DNA of 64,000 bases from Scatophagus argus. Its lineage: Eukaryota > Chordata > Actinopteri > Scatophagidae. Shown here piece after piece: positions 1 through 13,036 of this stretch. The notes beneath the pieces are model-generated. The model did no database searches, was not told the DNA's origin, and saw only the letters and a list, made by a program, of their open reading frames with translations. The position numbers were made by a program, and so were the translations under genes. How positions within the stretch are numbered: the first letter of the stretch is position 1; each line of letters begins with the position of its first letter. The stretch is from the NCBI RefSeq assembly GCF_020382885.2, contig NC_058504.1:13589019-13653018 (forward strand), given 5' to 3'.

Positions 1-195
1 ACTTCAAACGCCTGCTTTGCTGGGGTAGATCAGAGGCAACAGAGGGATAAAAGGAAGAATAAAGGAAGAAAGAAGAATCTAAAGATCACCAGACCTGCTT
101 AGTGTGTAGCCTGAACACTCTGTTGTGAGGTGCCTTGAATTTCATTATCAGATTTGTGAAGTTCATCCACTGCCCTGTCCCACAGTAGAAAAAAA

Positions 196-234
196 CTGGC
201 TCTCAATGGGCTACCCCGGCCCATTGAGAGCCAG
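196..234. repeat. Perfect 16-bp inverted repeat (hairpin)
   Basis: Arms CTGGCTCTCAATGGGC at 196-211 and its exact complement at 219-234 are separated by a 7-base loop. The flanking A195 and T235 would extend pairing by one. The stem is shorter than a typical microRNA precursor. Confidence 0.85.
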
Positions 235-732
235 TGAGCTCTGGTTGAGCTGCAGCAGAGTTGGGGGCCATTACGGAGAGAAAACAAACATAGACCTCTG
301 GCCAGGCACACACACACACAGCCCAGCCCAGACACCTGTGTCCCATTCACCAAACATATCTGGCCACTTAACACTTCACAGAAGGGGCAGGGTGGTGTTT
401 GTGTTTGCAGGGCTGCACACCCCACTATGGCTTCTTTAGCTGAGCCTCTTTACCCAAACAGTCTCCTAGCCTCTCTGTTAGGACCAAATGCTTGCGGCTG
501 TAGCACGTCCCGCTGAGAGCAGCCAGCCGTTACACCACCTGACCGTCAGACTTGACCCCATTCAAAGCTGTACCCTCTGAATACAACTGACCAAAATCTT
601 GGCAAAACAAAGCTCATTCATCCTGCTGTCATTTGCAGTCTCCAGCCGTCAGCTCTGTCTAGGTTCCCCCAGCTGCATCTGGACTGCCCTCTGGGTTGCC
701 AACACCTGTCTTGCACAGACAGGGACACACAG

Positions 733-760
<28 letters not shown>
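733..760. repeat. (CA)n microsatellite
   Basis: About 14 uninterrupted CA units. Confidence 0.95.
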
Positions 761-763
<3 letters not shown>

Positions 764-3700
764 CCTCCCTACCACCCAGGATGGATGAGACAGCAGGCTG
801 GGCAGACACGGCACCGCCTCGGATCAGTGGAGGGGTACACTCAGAGCCGCCAGCAGCTAAACCTCAGGTCGGCACCATGACAATACTTTCCACCTCAGCA
901 ATTCAAAATGGAGAAGAGGTATGCCATTGGCTGTGGTCAGTTTGTTACGGTGAATTCTGAATGCCTCAGTACAATTTAATGAATTGTAATGGAGATGACC
1001 CATAGCCCTGGCAATGCACTCATAGTTTCCACCCAAAGATTAAGCTAGATAGCAGGGCTGGGTTGTTTAGATGTACCGGAGGCCGTTCGCATGCTGCAAT
1101 GCTTTGTTTGCACTGAAGCCAAATTCACTCACAGATGGGAACCAACTGGACACCAGATGACTTGCTTTGGTGTGGTGTGGTGGCGGGGTCTGTTCTGGAG
1201 CTGAGAGACAAGAGAGTGAGGGAAAAGAGCACTACATCAGGACAGTACACAGAAAGGCCGTATCAGCATGTATCAACCTGTTTTATTTATGTTGTACTGT
1301 TGTCCTTGCTAACAGTCTCTATCATTATAGGCTATCAAAGGAAAACTGAAACTTCCACACGGCCGTTTGAAGGGCTTTGCTCCTCATTTTCCCACAACGC
1401 CATTGCTTATCATGAAAAACTGTAAACACAAATTCTAGCTGGTAAACACTGAACACGGCCTTCCTGATGGCATCAGGTCACAGCTGTTATCTTGTTTAAG
1501 CTTCAGCAGAAATAGTCAAGCACAGACAGCTGCAACTATCAACTAGATAAGGACGTGGACTATATACTTAGCTATAATACATACACTAAACCTACTGCAG
1601 TCTAATCAAAACAGTTCCGACATGGTTCATACCTTCATGAAGGCAGAAACTACAGTGTTTTGGGAAGATTCAATTTTACACCCATTTTAGAGGCTTCAGT
1701 TTGTGGTTTTGCTGAACGCTGACAGGTGTGCCAAGTATTCTGTCCACTCATGCTTATCAATAAGCATAGACTGCATGATAGATACTCCTCTTGTTAAAAT
1801 GTAATTAACCAGCACCACAAACTGCAGCCTCCAAAATGACCTCTGTTAAAGAGTTTCAGTACCGATTATAACCTCCACAACGGCAGGTTTTATTTCATTC
1901 ATTTCTGCAGCGCGTTCCCTTCAAACTGGCAAGTGTTACATGATAGTGATAATACAGACAATCGACAAATACATAATACTGATTTAGAATATTTCACATT
2001 TTATGTTATGTGTATGGATGTTCGTAAAGTTTTTTTTTTGTAACAAGATGCCAATGATCCATTCGTCTCAGGTTATCAGTTTGACTATTACATGAATAAA
2101 CCTTACAATTCTACTCAACCTTTGAATTCATGTTTCTCATTTAAGACACAAGCACATTCGCGCTTTCCTTTAATATGCTATATGCATGTTGTCACTTCTA
2201 TAGTAGGTCACAGTATGTGTGTGGTATCTGTATTGCGGCCAGACGAAGCCGAGGTCACCACACAACTGGGTAAACACAACCCCCCCCCACATGTCTGCCT
2301 TCCCAGGTTTGCACAAGTGAGCGTTTAGCACCAAGCCACAGGTCCGATGATGTAAGGCTCATGTCTATCATTTAAACAGAACGAGAGTGTAATTTATTCA
2401 TATTTCTCCTGCCTGTAACAGTACAAAACCCCAATACAACATGCACCAAGTTTCTAAATATAAATGCTACGTATGTCTCAATGCAATGCCAAAGCAACAC
2501 ACACTTATATCACTTTCTCCAAATCTGAAAAAGGAGTCTTCTGAATCACTAAACAGATAAAGAAGAAAAAAAAAAGTATCCGATGACTGATAGCACTTAT
2601 GAGGAGGCCGGGGATAAAATATCCCGCAGTGAAGTAGTGCGTTCCCATTACAGCATCTCTCCATCTCTGAAAATGGCTTCATTAACAGGCTAGTGCCGAG
2701 AGCTCCCTTGCCGAGCATATGAACGCACTCTACCCCGAGGGTCTCCAGAATGGCTGAGGTGAAGTCCATTAACACTCGACAGCTTGTTTTTTGACCACTA
2801 AATAAAACAGGATATTTTTCTGGGTCTGCAGTATAAATAGCCTTTAGCTTAGGAGCTGGTGAACACAAATTTCTGGGGTTGAAAAATCCACTCCGAGATT
2901 TAAATTAAGCCCATACATTAGATTCCTGAGACTGCCGCGTCACAGGCGTCGATCTAGACTAAGGTGAATGTGTAGTCGCCTATGAAGCGCAATGTCACAC
3001 AGCTCTCAAAACCCCGTAGACCTAGTGAATGACTTCATGCCATAACTTGTCTAGAGAGCAGTTAAGCAGGATAAACTGACTTTTTGGTTATTTGTCAGAA
3101 GTCATTTAAATGCTTACTCATTGCCTCTATGGACCTAATAAGAACACAATGGAGCACAATCTACCAAAGGCAACTGAGAGTTTTTTTTACTGCACCGTTT
3201 ATTGCATATTGCTGTCGATCAGAAAGTCACCTTAATGCTTTAAACCATGCAAATATTTGTATCTAAACATTGGTGGGTGGATGGTTGACATAGGGAGGAA
3301 CTATGAAACCGAGTTGTTTTCAGTCAGGGATAAATCCATATCTCACATAACCTGTCCTGCTCTTCTGGCATACTTCCCAATCCCTCAGGCAACTAGAGCT
3401 GGCTACCTCTGAGCCTATGACATAGCTCTTACTTTCCCAGCACTTGTGCTCCAATCATGTGTCATATGATGAAACGCTACACCATAGTCACCATTATTTG
3501 TCTGGACACAGGAGCCTCTGGAATGTATCAGATTCCTGCCTCAGGGGGTAAGCACGTTGGAAACATGGTCCTACCTCCACCAGCTATAGCCTCTCCCACT
3601 TTTCCTCTTTCCATTCAGCGAAATTCCACTAGAGCCTGCTTGATTTACACTGCCTCATTGCCCATCTGACATGTGCTCACATTTTTGACGAATGACTTCA

Positions 3701-5707
3701 CAATAGAAGGACGTGTGAGGGACAGTTTAGAGCTTCAGTACTGTTTTCCAGCTGTCTGCTGCCTCCTTTATGTCCAAGTCCCAACCAAAGTGCAAACATC
3801 ACAACGAACCTAACCCTTTTACACAACTGATGCTCGGCTATGCTACTTTCCACGATTGGGAGCAAGCATCAGAGCTCAACTAGAAATTCAAATTAGAAAA
3901 AAAAACTATTTTGTCCTCAATGGTACAACCACTTTTAACCTATCTCCCCTCTCCAGAGAGCAACAGCTATGCCTTGCAGTACTTGGGCCTGTAGTATTGA
4001 GTATCTCTGAGTCACTGGCCTGCGTAATTCAGTCTAGGGAATTATGACAGTGGAAAATCATTTCCCTAGGCCGAGGATAGGAGGCCATGGCTAATCGTTC
4101 AGTAATCTGATCTGCCTGCATACTGTAGTCAGCCACGCTGCTAGCCTAGCGAGCCAGTCACACATGTGGACACCCGCAGTCCCTGCCAACTATCTGATGG
4201 AGGCTAGCACTATTCAAAAACAACTCTCCAGGTTTTCCTGAGGATTACAGATGCTATCGGATCATTTGCTAATGCTCGGTCGTGCTGTAATGTTTGAAAT
4301 GTATTTACTCTGCTCCTGCTCTCCAATATCCCTCACGATAGTACGACCTGAGCCAGAAAATACCACAGCCACATTCCAAGCAGAAAAAGACACTTCAGTA
4401 CAAAGTACTTTGCAGGTTACTATGACACGGCCTGTCTCTTACATTCTGGCATATTAATCCAAAAGCTTGACTTAATGAGAAAACATCTGAGTTCATATGT
4501 CAAACAGCAGGCTATTTTGGGTACACATCCAATTGTAGATTCCAGTCGAGCCAGAGCACCAAAGGTGTTGTAGTAGTATATGAATAAGGACCATAGGGAG
4601 CAACACTGTGGCACAAAGCAGTGCTTATACCCAGCAGAGAGGGCTGGGGGGAACTTGAGTTTTGGAAAGATGCCTGGCTTCAGCCCCACTCTAAAGAGAG
4701 GTCTGAGTGTGGATACAAGGGGCACTGACATGGAAAAATACAAGAGCTGGCATGTTGTTGGGCACTGCAGTTCCCAACAGTTTCCTTGTGTAGCATTAAA
4801 TGTGATGGTACATTTACCGCAGTACAATTTAACTTACATCTTGCTCTAGGTGGAGGTAAGTGGCAATAAAGCAGCCAAAGCGATAGCGGACATCGAGCAG
4901 CGCTCTTTATACTGTTCCCCATTCAAACCTAAAATCTAAAATTGACGAACTGTCCGTCATCATGTCTCGTTCTTGATCAATGCCCAAACTCTGTTCGGTG
5001 TCGAGTCCGTCATCAGATGTGATGCGTGCAGTATTTTAACAACGTCGATGTGTATGTGGGCATTGTAACCCAGTCACAGGCGTATCTAAGTGACGAGATG
5101 CTGATATATGATCAAATGGCTGCAGCAGCAGTGGCAGCCTTCATCAACTAAAAGTGCTAGCTCACAGCATGTTTGGCAGCCAGCAGGAGCAGTCAGATGG
5201 AGGGTTAGAACAACCAGACAAACAGTTGGCACAGATAAACAGAGCACAACTAAAGATTCAGCTCTCCACAAATTTGACAAACAAATGACAGCAAGCACAC
5301 TATTTTTTAATTTGATCTGCAAATGGAGTAAAGCCTGCATTTTTAAACAAATGACAGAGTGGAACATGTGACAAACAACACATGGCTTGGAAATAGCAGA
5401 AGTGTGAAGCACTGGACCAATAAATCTCATGGCATATGAAACCAGAAGGACAGCGCTCTTGTTTTCACACGAATGTCTTCTGCAGCTGAAGCAAAATGTA
5501 GGGAAAGTCCTTATGACTTTGCCAAATACATTCTGAGCGTGAGTCATTCTCGTTTAGTAATCTCTTACTCACAAAGGTGCACGCTTGCATGCGCAGACAC
5601 CCTAAGGCAACAGATTTCAGGCAGGTCTGGACTGCCCCTTTTTGCTACAGAGCAGTGTCAAGTGTTTATAGTATTTAATAGATGCAGCTATCTCAGCTAT
5701 CTCTCAT

Positions 5708-5737
5708 CCCCTATGTGGCAGCTATGCCACATAGGGG
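5708..5737. repeat. Perfect 13-bp inverted repeat
   Basis: CCCCTATGTGGCA at 5708-5720 and TGCCACATAGGGG at 5725-5737 flank the 4-base loop GCTA. It lies just left of the (CA)n(TA)n tract, so the two together may form one unstable, structure-prone site. Confidence 0.85.
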
Positions 5738-5758
5738 AAAAAAACAAATTAAAACAAA

Positions 5759-5759
5759 A

Positions 5760-5813
<54 letters not shown>
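5759..5813. repeat. (CA)n(TA)n compound microsatellite
   Basis: A run of CA units passes directly into about 19 TA units. Confidence 0.95.
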
Positions 5814-5817
<4 letters not shown>

Positions 5818-6445
5818 AGAATTGGGTGCATTTTTTTCTGACAGTGCACCCTATACTTTTTCAAAAAGTCAAACAGGATAAAGGAGAACAGTCTGAATGA
5901 TCTGAATGATTGAGGCTCTGGTTATGAGCCTGCAGATGATTCCTACAGGTAGCTACATAATAGTCTAATGCACCATCTGTCATACAGAGCCCGCAAATCG
6001 CTGCTCATAATTAACCCAAGTTCCCCGTAATCACTTGGACAAATTAAGTAATGTTAACGCAGTCGTTGCATTCCCATGGTGATCTTTCTATCCACCTCTG
6101 TCCGGTGCTGTTAGATTAGGTGGCGGACAGCCGTATCGACCTTTAATTTGAATTCGCACACAAAATCGTTTGGCCCTTTCATTACAAGAGACACACGTTG
6201 GAGTGTAACGTTAACATCTGGCCGTAAATGGCCGTTTAAGCTAACTTTAGGCTGAGCATATGATAAAACTCTATAACGGTTCAGCTGCTTCAAAGTTACA
6301 AAAACAAGTTGCTCGCTTGTCGCTGGTCCTGGGCTGCATTACGGTATCCGGGCTGGATAAAGGAATTCCGATATTCAATCACAGAGCAGGACAGCAGGAC
6401 ACGGCTCTATCCTGAGCACAAAGTTCGACCTGACCCGCTTTGTTT

Positions 6446-6471
6446 AAAAATAATAATAATAATAATAATAA
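6446..6471. repeat. (TAA)n microsatellite
   Basis: About eight TAA units at the left border of the CpG-rich region. Confidence 0.9.
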
Positions 6472-6479
6472 CGTTAGCC

Positions 6480-6960
6480 TTCCTTTCTCTGTTGCCATAT
6501 GGACGAGCTGAAGGGGCACCGAGTCTCCGCTACAGCGCCGCGGCTTTTATGTTTCCAGCCAAGGGGAGAGTCAGGCCGAAAAACTGGCCTCATTCTCCGT
6601 CTGCGCCAGACAACATTCACTAGCCTGGCCTGAGAGACCGAGCGGCGGGGATCTCGGTCGTCCACCAAACATGTGCGAAAAACACCGCTACGAGACTTGT
6701 GTTGTGTCGATGTACTCACCTTGTCTGGATCTAGATGGGTTTGGGACGACGCTGGCCTTCGGTAATGAATGCGGAATTGGGGCACGCTGGGCGCATGTCG
6801 TCGTCGTCGTCGTCTCGGTTTGCTGTCGGCCGTGATGTGGAAGCTGCACAGCGGACTCGGCTGGGAGAAATCGGGAAATCTGAGAATACTCCTGTCTTTC
6901 TGCAGCTCTGTGCACCGGCAGTGACCCGTAACTGTCGACAGGAGGCGCCAGCACGGCACA
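6480..6960 (-). promoter_or_regulatory. CpG-rich promoter with noncoding first exon of an unidentified gene
   Basis: This stretch is visibly richer in CpG than its surroundings. On the minus strand an exon appears to end at 6720, followed by the strong donor gtgagt. The presumed exon (from about 6960 down to 6720) has one short open frame of 21 codons that starts in a CGA/CGT-type triplet run (about 6798-6814) and stops before the donor, so the exon looks like 5' UTR. The gene's coding part is not in the window and I cannot name it. Confidence 0.5.
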
Positions 6961-7049
6961 TTTTGTCTCTTGATACGAGCGTACATGCAAACTACACAAC
7001 TCCACAAACGTATGTTGGTGCAGGGGCTTATCTGCGTCCCTGCTCATCA

Positions 7050-8269
7050 GTCGTCAGATTATTGTGGCCTCTGTGTACTGTGTGGAAATACATAAGGATA
7101 ACTGCGCCGTGATACCGGGATTATCCTGAAAGTTTTTTAGGATTTCCATTTCTTAATAACAAGTGCTCAGGGATAGCTGTGATTATTAGTCACCATACCA
7201 TGCAGATTATGCAGAAAGTGCCCATGCAAAAAAATAATGTGTGTTTTTGTGTAGGTTAAGTGCCTTTAAAAATTAAATATGTTTCCTAATGAAAAAGAAT
7301 CACTCGTGTATTCCTGTAAAATCATCAATATATCATTTGTAATCAGGGACCTTCTAATACTCAAGGTACTGCTTGGCTTCTCCCAAGGATAACAAACAGT
7401 CCACAAATGAATATGAAATATAAATATGATTATGAATGAACAGAAAGTAAGGTCACAGGTTACCACATAGGGACATATAACATTAACAAAACCATAACTG
7501 CTCAAATGGGGCTCTGAAACATGAAGCTGTGAGGCAGGCCATTCGTACACCTGCACGTCCCCTGACCTTGTGACTCGTGAGGTTGGTGATTTTGATTACA
7601 GACTGACTAAATCTAAGACAAAGCCCCTCTTCAAAATAGCTTTGACTGTCTCATCCACGTCACATGATTGTGGAGATAGGGTCACACGACTCATTAAGAC
7701 AAAGAAGCCAGTGCCCGGAAGGTTTACGTTGGTCTCCCTCTAAACACAGGGCAAGACTCTGCTCGCTGCTTCTAGGAGGAGACAGATTTCAGTTTGACCC
7801 TTTCCCATGGAAATAAGATCACAGAAGCAATTGCTGATCAATAACCAGTATTGATTAGCGCAAAGCAACTGATGATGGCTTTAAGTAATACATCACATCA
7901 AAGGTAAAAGAGGATGACAAAGATGTTTTTCATTTGCAAGATGCCCAGAATTAGCGCATACTTCCTTTTTCGAACACCTGAATGACAGCTGCACCATAAA
8001 AGAATTGTCAGCTCTTCAGGCTGGTATAATCCCTGTCCTTTGACTCCACAACCTCACCCTGACCTTAAATAAACATTTGGGGCTTAATGCTTTTCCATAA
8101 TCTCAAACATCCCTCACCCCACTAATTGGAGATTCACACAGCAAAGACACCCTGACCTGAACTGGAACAGGTGGATAGATAAACAGTAAGTGGCCTACAC
8201 AATTGGCTTATACAAGCTCTCACACAGCAGCCAATCAGTCTGCCAGTCTCACTCACTCTCTCACACACA
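7050..8269. other. Intergenic, nothing recognised
   Basis: This lies between the CpG-rich first exon of the leftward gene and a MITE-like element upstream of rbm22. The open frame at 7266-7556 has no supporting features. Confidence 0.5.
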
Positions 8270-8753
8270 CAGAGGTGGAAGAAGTACCCACATCCTTTAC
8301 TCCGTTAGATTGTAAAGGCTCATGCACAACTTCAGTTTCTTGAAGGCAGGTGCACAGGATGAACTATCCTTGGTCAAGTGAACAGGGACCTCACTGTCCC
8401 TTAACTTGCAAAAACTTTATTGGAGATACAACATATTCAGTTCTTTGACCTTAGGTCCTTAGACTATGTTAGAATGTTGTATCTCCAATAAAGTTTTTTG
8501 CAAGTTAAAGGACAATACGCAGGTCTCTTCTCTGTAATGCTTTACTTAATTAAAAGTAGTACCGGCAAAAAGTGGAATTGCTTCAAAATCTTACTTAAAT
8601 AAATAAATGATAAGCAAAATTTGCTTACGCTTTAACTTTATTATCACTACTTCAACTTTATTACTGCTGAGTTGTTAATTAAACAACATTGCATAAGTGT
8701 AAAACCCCACAATATTTAAGCCTACCTCTCAAATGTAGTGTACTTTCCACCTG
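8270..8753. mobile_element. hAT-type MITE-like element with a nested inverted repeat
   Basis: The left end begins CAGAGGTGGAAGAAGTAC. The right end reads TACTTTCCACCTG, its near complement, so the two form imperfect terminal inverted repeats. The CAGAGGTGGAAAGTA type of terminus and nearby 'tttactt'-rich sequence are familiar from abundant teleost nonautonomous elements. I saw no clear 8-bp target duplication. A second, stronger inverted repeat (8395-8434 against 8474-8514) lies inside it. Family assignment is from memory. Confidence 0.55.
8395..8514. repeat. Long inverted repeat, about 40-bp arms
   Basis: The arms at 8395-8434 and 8474-8514 are complementary except for one base change and one extra T in an A/T run. 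The spacer is about 39 bases. Both arms carry AATAAA, one reading rightward in the right arm and one leftward in the left arm, each followed by a T-rich run. It may be a short palindromic transposon or a bidirectional polyadenylation site. Confidence 0.8.
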
Positions 8754-8877
8754 CAAGATCCCAGAGTTGCTTATAGTACACAGCAAACTACTTTCCATTA
8801 TTTATATTTGTTCATATCTACTTCTTTCTTAATCAGGTTGTGTCTGACACTTTCTTGAAATAGGGCGACACCCTAAG

Positions 8878-8966
8878 GTGAAACGTGGCTCTCTGGCGCG
8901 GTGCATTGTGGTCTGACACCTCTTGCGTCGTTGGTTGTTTGGCCCGCTTGGCTCATACTCGTCAAA
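8878..8966 (+). promoter_or_regulatory. rbm22 promoter and 5' leader
   Basis: A short GC-rich stretch precedes the rbm22 start codon. There is no TATA box. The sequence AAAATGGCGAC overlaps the start codon and matches the YY1 site often found at the first codon of housekeeping genes. The transcription start is not defined. Confidence 0.45.
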
Positions 8967-11900
8967 ATGGCGACGTCCCTAGGATCCAACACCTACAATA
9001 GACAGAACTGGGAAGACGCGGTACGTTTAATCGACATTGTAGTTGTCGGACAGCAAGTATGACTAAAAGAAAACCATTTCCAGTTCGTTATGAGATATTA
9101 TAATCATGGACTCTGTCAGCTTGCCATAAACATGGCGGGTTAGCTTGGTAGCTAGTGAGCATCCCGTTAGCTAACTTAGCTGTAAGCGTGACTGCAAGCT
9201 TTATAGCAAGTCAGTGAATATCAACGTTTATTCATAGAATGGAACTTTTTCGCCTGGACCCACCAGAGTTACAGGGGATGGGCGATACGTTTTTGAAATC
9301 TGGTCAAGAATATTATTATTTGATCTAAGAAATCTACCTTGGTTAATCTAACTTTAACGTGGTTTATGCTAAAGTTAGCCACCTCTAAGCTAGCACTAGC
9401 AGGCTACCAACGATAAAACCAAATTGCGACAAATAGCGCTAACCAGCAACCACCAAGTTACACTCACAGCTGGGTTGTGCAGAATCGAGGAAGTCCGGCT
9501 CAAAAAGAAACTGTTAACCTGTTTCGAATTATGTCTACACAAATCCAAACTCATATCATGAATCTTGAAGTGTAACATTAGCTTAGCAGGCGCTCATAGA
9601 AAAGCACCTAATCCGCTTGAATGAATGGTCATTCATAACTTTAGAAAAAGAAAATGAAAAATGTTATTAGCTCTCTTTACAAATTTCGACCAAGCTTGTT
9701 GTTTTGTCAGTCGTCATACAGACGCGCTGCTCATTTTAATGAAAAACTAACCTCACAGTTGAGCCAGACTGAAGTTGTCATATACTGGCTCTTCAATTTT
9801 TGATGTGACGCTACAATAAAACAAATACATGTTTATTGGATTTCTTTTCGTAGAGTCCATTCATTAAGGTAACAAATACGTTTTCTCTTTTGAGTCAGAA
9901 CAAGGCCCCTGGCCAGTGTTGGTTTATCCAGACACCAGAATATAAACTTTGCAACCACATACTTGTGTAGTTGACGTTTGACCCACAAGAGCCGTTCTTA
10001 TTTAGATGTTTGGCTCATGCTGTCAGTGAGCTGGATTAAGGCAGGGTTGTTTTCAACAGTTAGCACTTGGACTGAAACAGCACCTTACAGCAGATGGCAT
10101 AGTAAGAGTGAGCCAGTCCCATTGCACTCCCTGTAGTCACGCATGTAACTTCACCAAGGTGCCTGCAGCAGAAGGTGAAACAGAGCCAAGTTAGTGGTTC
10201 AGATGACTGACATCAGGGGGCTGTTGGGTTGATAACTGATGTGGGGTTCAGTTTTTCCTAAATGAACATCCGTTTTCCTTTGTCTTCCAGGATTTTCCAA
10301 TTCTGTGTCAGACATGTTTAGGAGAAAACCCTTACATCCGTATGGTGAGTGAGCTTTGTAGTCATTGTAATGAATTGGAATAAATTGATCATTTTCTTGC
10401 AGTGTCGATGCCGATAGAACTCAAATTTATTGCCGCTTTGTTTTACAGACCAAGGAGAAGTATGGAAAAGAATGCAAGGTGTGTATTACAATAATTGAAA
10501 TTATCATTATGCAGCACTCAACATAATTTAGCTTGAATTTGCAACATTATATTCTATCTAAGAACATTTCTTGTTTTTCTTTCTTTGTTGATCAGATCTG
10601 TGCTCGACCCTTCACTGTGTTCCGATGGTGTCCAGGGACACGAATGCGTTTCAAAAAGACAGAAGTCTGTCAGACTTGCAGTAAAATGAAGAATGTTTGC
10701 CAGACATGTCTACTGGACCTGGAGTATGGTGAGTGTCTGAGACTGATTTGTTGTAATTTAGCATGTGTACTTTTGTTATATCTGAAGCACGTAGGTATGT
10801 GAGTTTAACTGCTTCTTGCACATTTTGTTTTGCAGGTTTGCCTATCCAGGTCAGAGACACTGGGCTGTCAGTGAAAGATGATGTTCCTAAGTCGGATGTT
10901 AACAAAGAGTACTACACACAGAACATGGAGCGAGAGGTATAATTTCTTTCTGATACTACAGTAGCCAAAACCAGCACTTTTCTTTGTCCTTGATTTTAAA
11001 ATTGTGAATATCTGCTGAAACAGTGTGGTCCAATTTTTGTTTTAATCATTTTTCCTGTACAGTACATATTAAAGTTGATTCTTGGCTTTCACCTGTAATA
11101 TTTTGTAACATTTATGTATTCTCAATCTACTTATTTATGATTTTTTTTAAAGTCAATTTGGACCTCTTTATTCTCAGATAGCCAACTCTGATGGAACACG
11201 GCCGGTAGGCCAGCTCGGAAAAGCTCCCAGCTCCAGTGATATGCTGCTCAAACTAGCTCGGACCACACCATATTACAAGAGGAACCGGCCGCACATCTGC
11301 TCCTTCTGGGTGAAGGGAGAGTGTAAGAGAGGGGAGGAGTGTCCCTACAGGTCAGTGAAACTTCATACTACCAGGCTCCAGTGGCTGTAGGTGCTGGTAT
11401 CTTGGTTATTGTTTTATTCAGGAGTTTTGCATTCATTAGTACTTATTAGTGTGGACAAAATAGAAATTGAAGTGTTCATGGTTCTCTTTCACTGTAATTT
11501 TTGTGTTTTGTTTTTTTTTTTGTATATGTGTTTTCTCATTTTGGTTCTTCTTTTCACACAGACATGAGAAGCCCACAGATCCCGATGACCCTCTAGCTGA
11601 CCAGAACATAAAGGACCGTTACTACGGCATCAATGACCCAGTAGCTGACAAGCTGCTCAAACGGGCCTCAACTATGCCCCGACTGGACCCACCAGAGGAC
11701 AAATCCATTAGCACCCTCTATATAGGGGGTTTGGGAGATACTGTCACAGATGGAGATCTCAAGTAAGGATTTCTTTTGTGTAACAAGCTAATGTTCTGTT
11801 GAATCTTGTTTCGTTGTCATAAAAAGAAGTGATACAGACATTCACTTCCAGTGTTAAGAGTCTGTTGGTCATTTTTCTGTTTTACTGCAGGAGTCACTTT

Positions 11901-13036
11901 TACCAGTTTGGTGAGATTCGCACCATTACCATAGTCCAGAGGCAGCAGTGTGCCTTCATCCAGTTTGCTACGCGGCAGGCAGCTGAAATGGCTGCTGAGA
12001 AGTCTTTCAATAAACTCATCATCAATGGACGGAGACTCACTGTCAAGTGGGGAAGGTAAGAAGTTGACTAAGTGGAGCTTCGGGGAGGATGTGAACATTT
12101 CTGGTGATAATTTGCTTTTTAAACACCATTTTCTTGGGTGTGAAAAACATGTTTTGACAGTAACTCCCTGGAGTAATGCTAGTGAGAACTGAAAGTGAAC
12201 TACTGACTCCAGTGCTTTGAGAATATTATTATAAACGTTGTAAGAGCTTTATCAAGGAAAAAAAAAACGTGCTGCACAGGACCGGGAAATGTTATGTTCT
12301 CAACGCAGTTCTGTTGCTGCCCACCAGTGGTATTTATTGAAGTAAAAGGTGTGATAAACATTTATGATGTTTGTCTTTTTAGGTCTCAGGCAGCAAGAGG
12401 AAAGGAGGGCATTAAAGATGGGGTCAGTGAGATGGGCACCAGGCTTGATCCTGTACCTGGACTGCCGGGAGGTAAGTCTGCAAACGCAGGGAGAGATGGA
12501 ATTTATGTGTGTATGCATAGTCATGTGAGTGTCATTTGAAGTAGTAGTTGCTGATACTTCTTCTCTTTTTGTGTATCAGAATTATTGTTGAGATGTCACA
12601 TTAGTTTTTAAATTCCATTTATTGTTATGCTGTATAGCTCTTCCCCCACCACCAGCGTTGGATGAAGAAGCTCCTGCAAACTATTTCAACCTGGACCCTA
12701 GCACCTCTCCTGCTGTCATGAACATTGCTCTTCCTCCACCTCCGGGCATCAACCCGCCTCCTCCAGGTAAAATCAAAACCTTGATCTGTGTATGTGGTGG
12801 CACTGTGTAAGCTATTTAAATACAGTAGGGAATAGTCGGTGCCTAATTCTGTATTATTTGTCTTTTCATTTGTTCAATCAGGATTTGGACCGCCTATGTT
12901 TCACCCCATGGGTCCCATGGCTCCGCCTATGCCCCCTCCAATGAGCATGAGACCTCCTGGTCAAATCCATTACCCCTCTCAGGATCCTCAGCGCATGGGT
13001 GCCCATGCCGCACATGGCTCTCGCCATGGTGATTAG
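8967..13036 (+). CDS. rbm22: Rbm22, spliceosomal zinc-finger/RRM protein
   Basis: Pre-mRNA splicing factor of the activated spliceosome. In known orthologues (yeast Cwc2/Ecm2-like) it contacts U6 snRNA and the intron. Coding exons: 8967-9020, 10291-10344, 10449-10478, 10596-10728, 10836-10936, 11178-11350, 11562-11762, 11891-12055, 12383-12471, 12638-12766, 12882-13036. The joined frame gives 427 residues; human RBM22 is about 420. Visible features are N-terminal cysteine pairs (CQTC, CQTCSK, CQTC), a CCCH finger with Cys165, Cys173, Cys179 and His183, an RRM from about residue 232 with RNP2 (LYIGGL) and RNP1 (QCAFIQFA), and a Pro/Met/Gly-rich tail ending in HGD. All introns are GT-AG. A likely poly(A) signal ATTAAA is at 13605-13610. 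The gene converges on myoz3. Identification is very secure. Confidence 0.97.

Larger units (their letters stand above)
1..6480. other. Gene-poor stretch, probably intron of a minus-strand gene
   Basis: No coding exon is recognised on either strand. The longer open frames (for example 2467-2868 and 4420-4827 on minus) show no domain, no convincing splice context and no family resemblance. A good minus-strand splice donor at 6719 and the CpG-rich sequence to its right suggest that this stretch is the first intron of a minus-strand gene whose other exons lie left of the window. It contains a (CA)n tract at 733-760, perfect hairpins at 196-234 and 5708-5737, and a (CA)n(TA)n tract at 5759-5813. 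Intron status is an inference. Confidence 0.4.

Noticed and set aside
2467-2868. 133-codon open frame on the minus strand
   Set aside because: It has no family motif or splice support, and its composition looks like noncoding AT-rich sequence.
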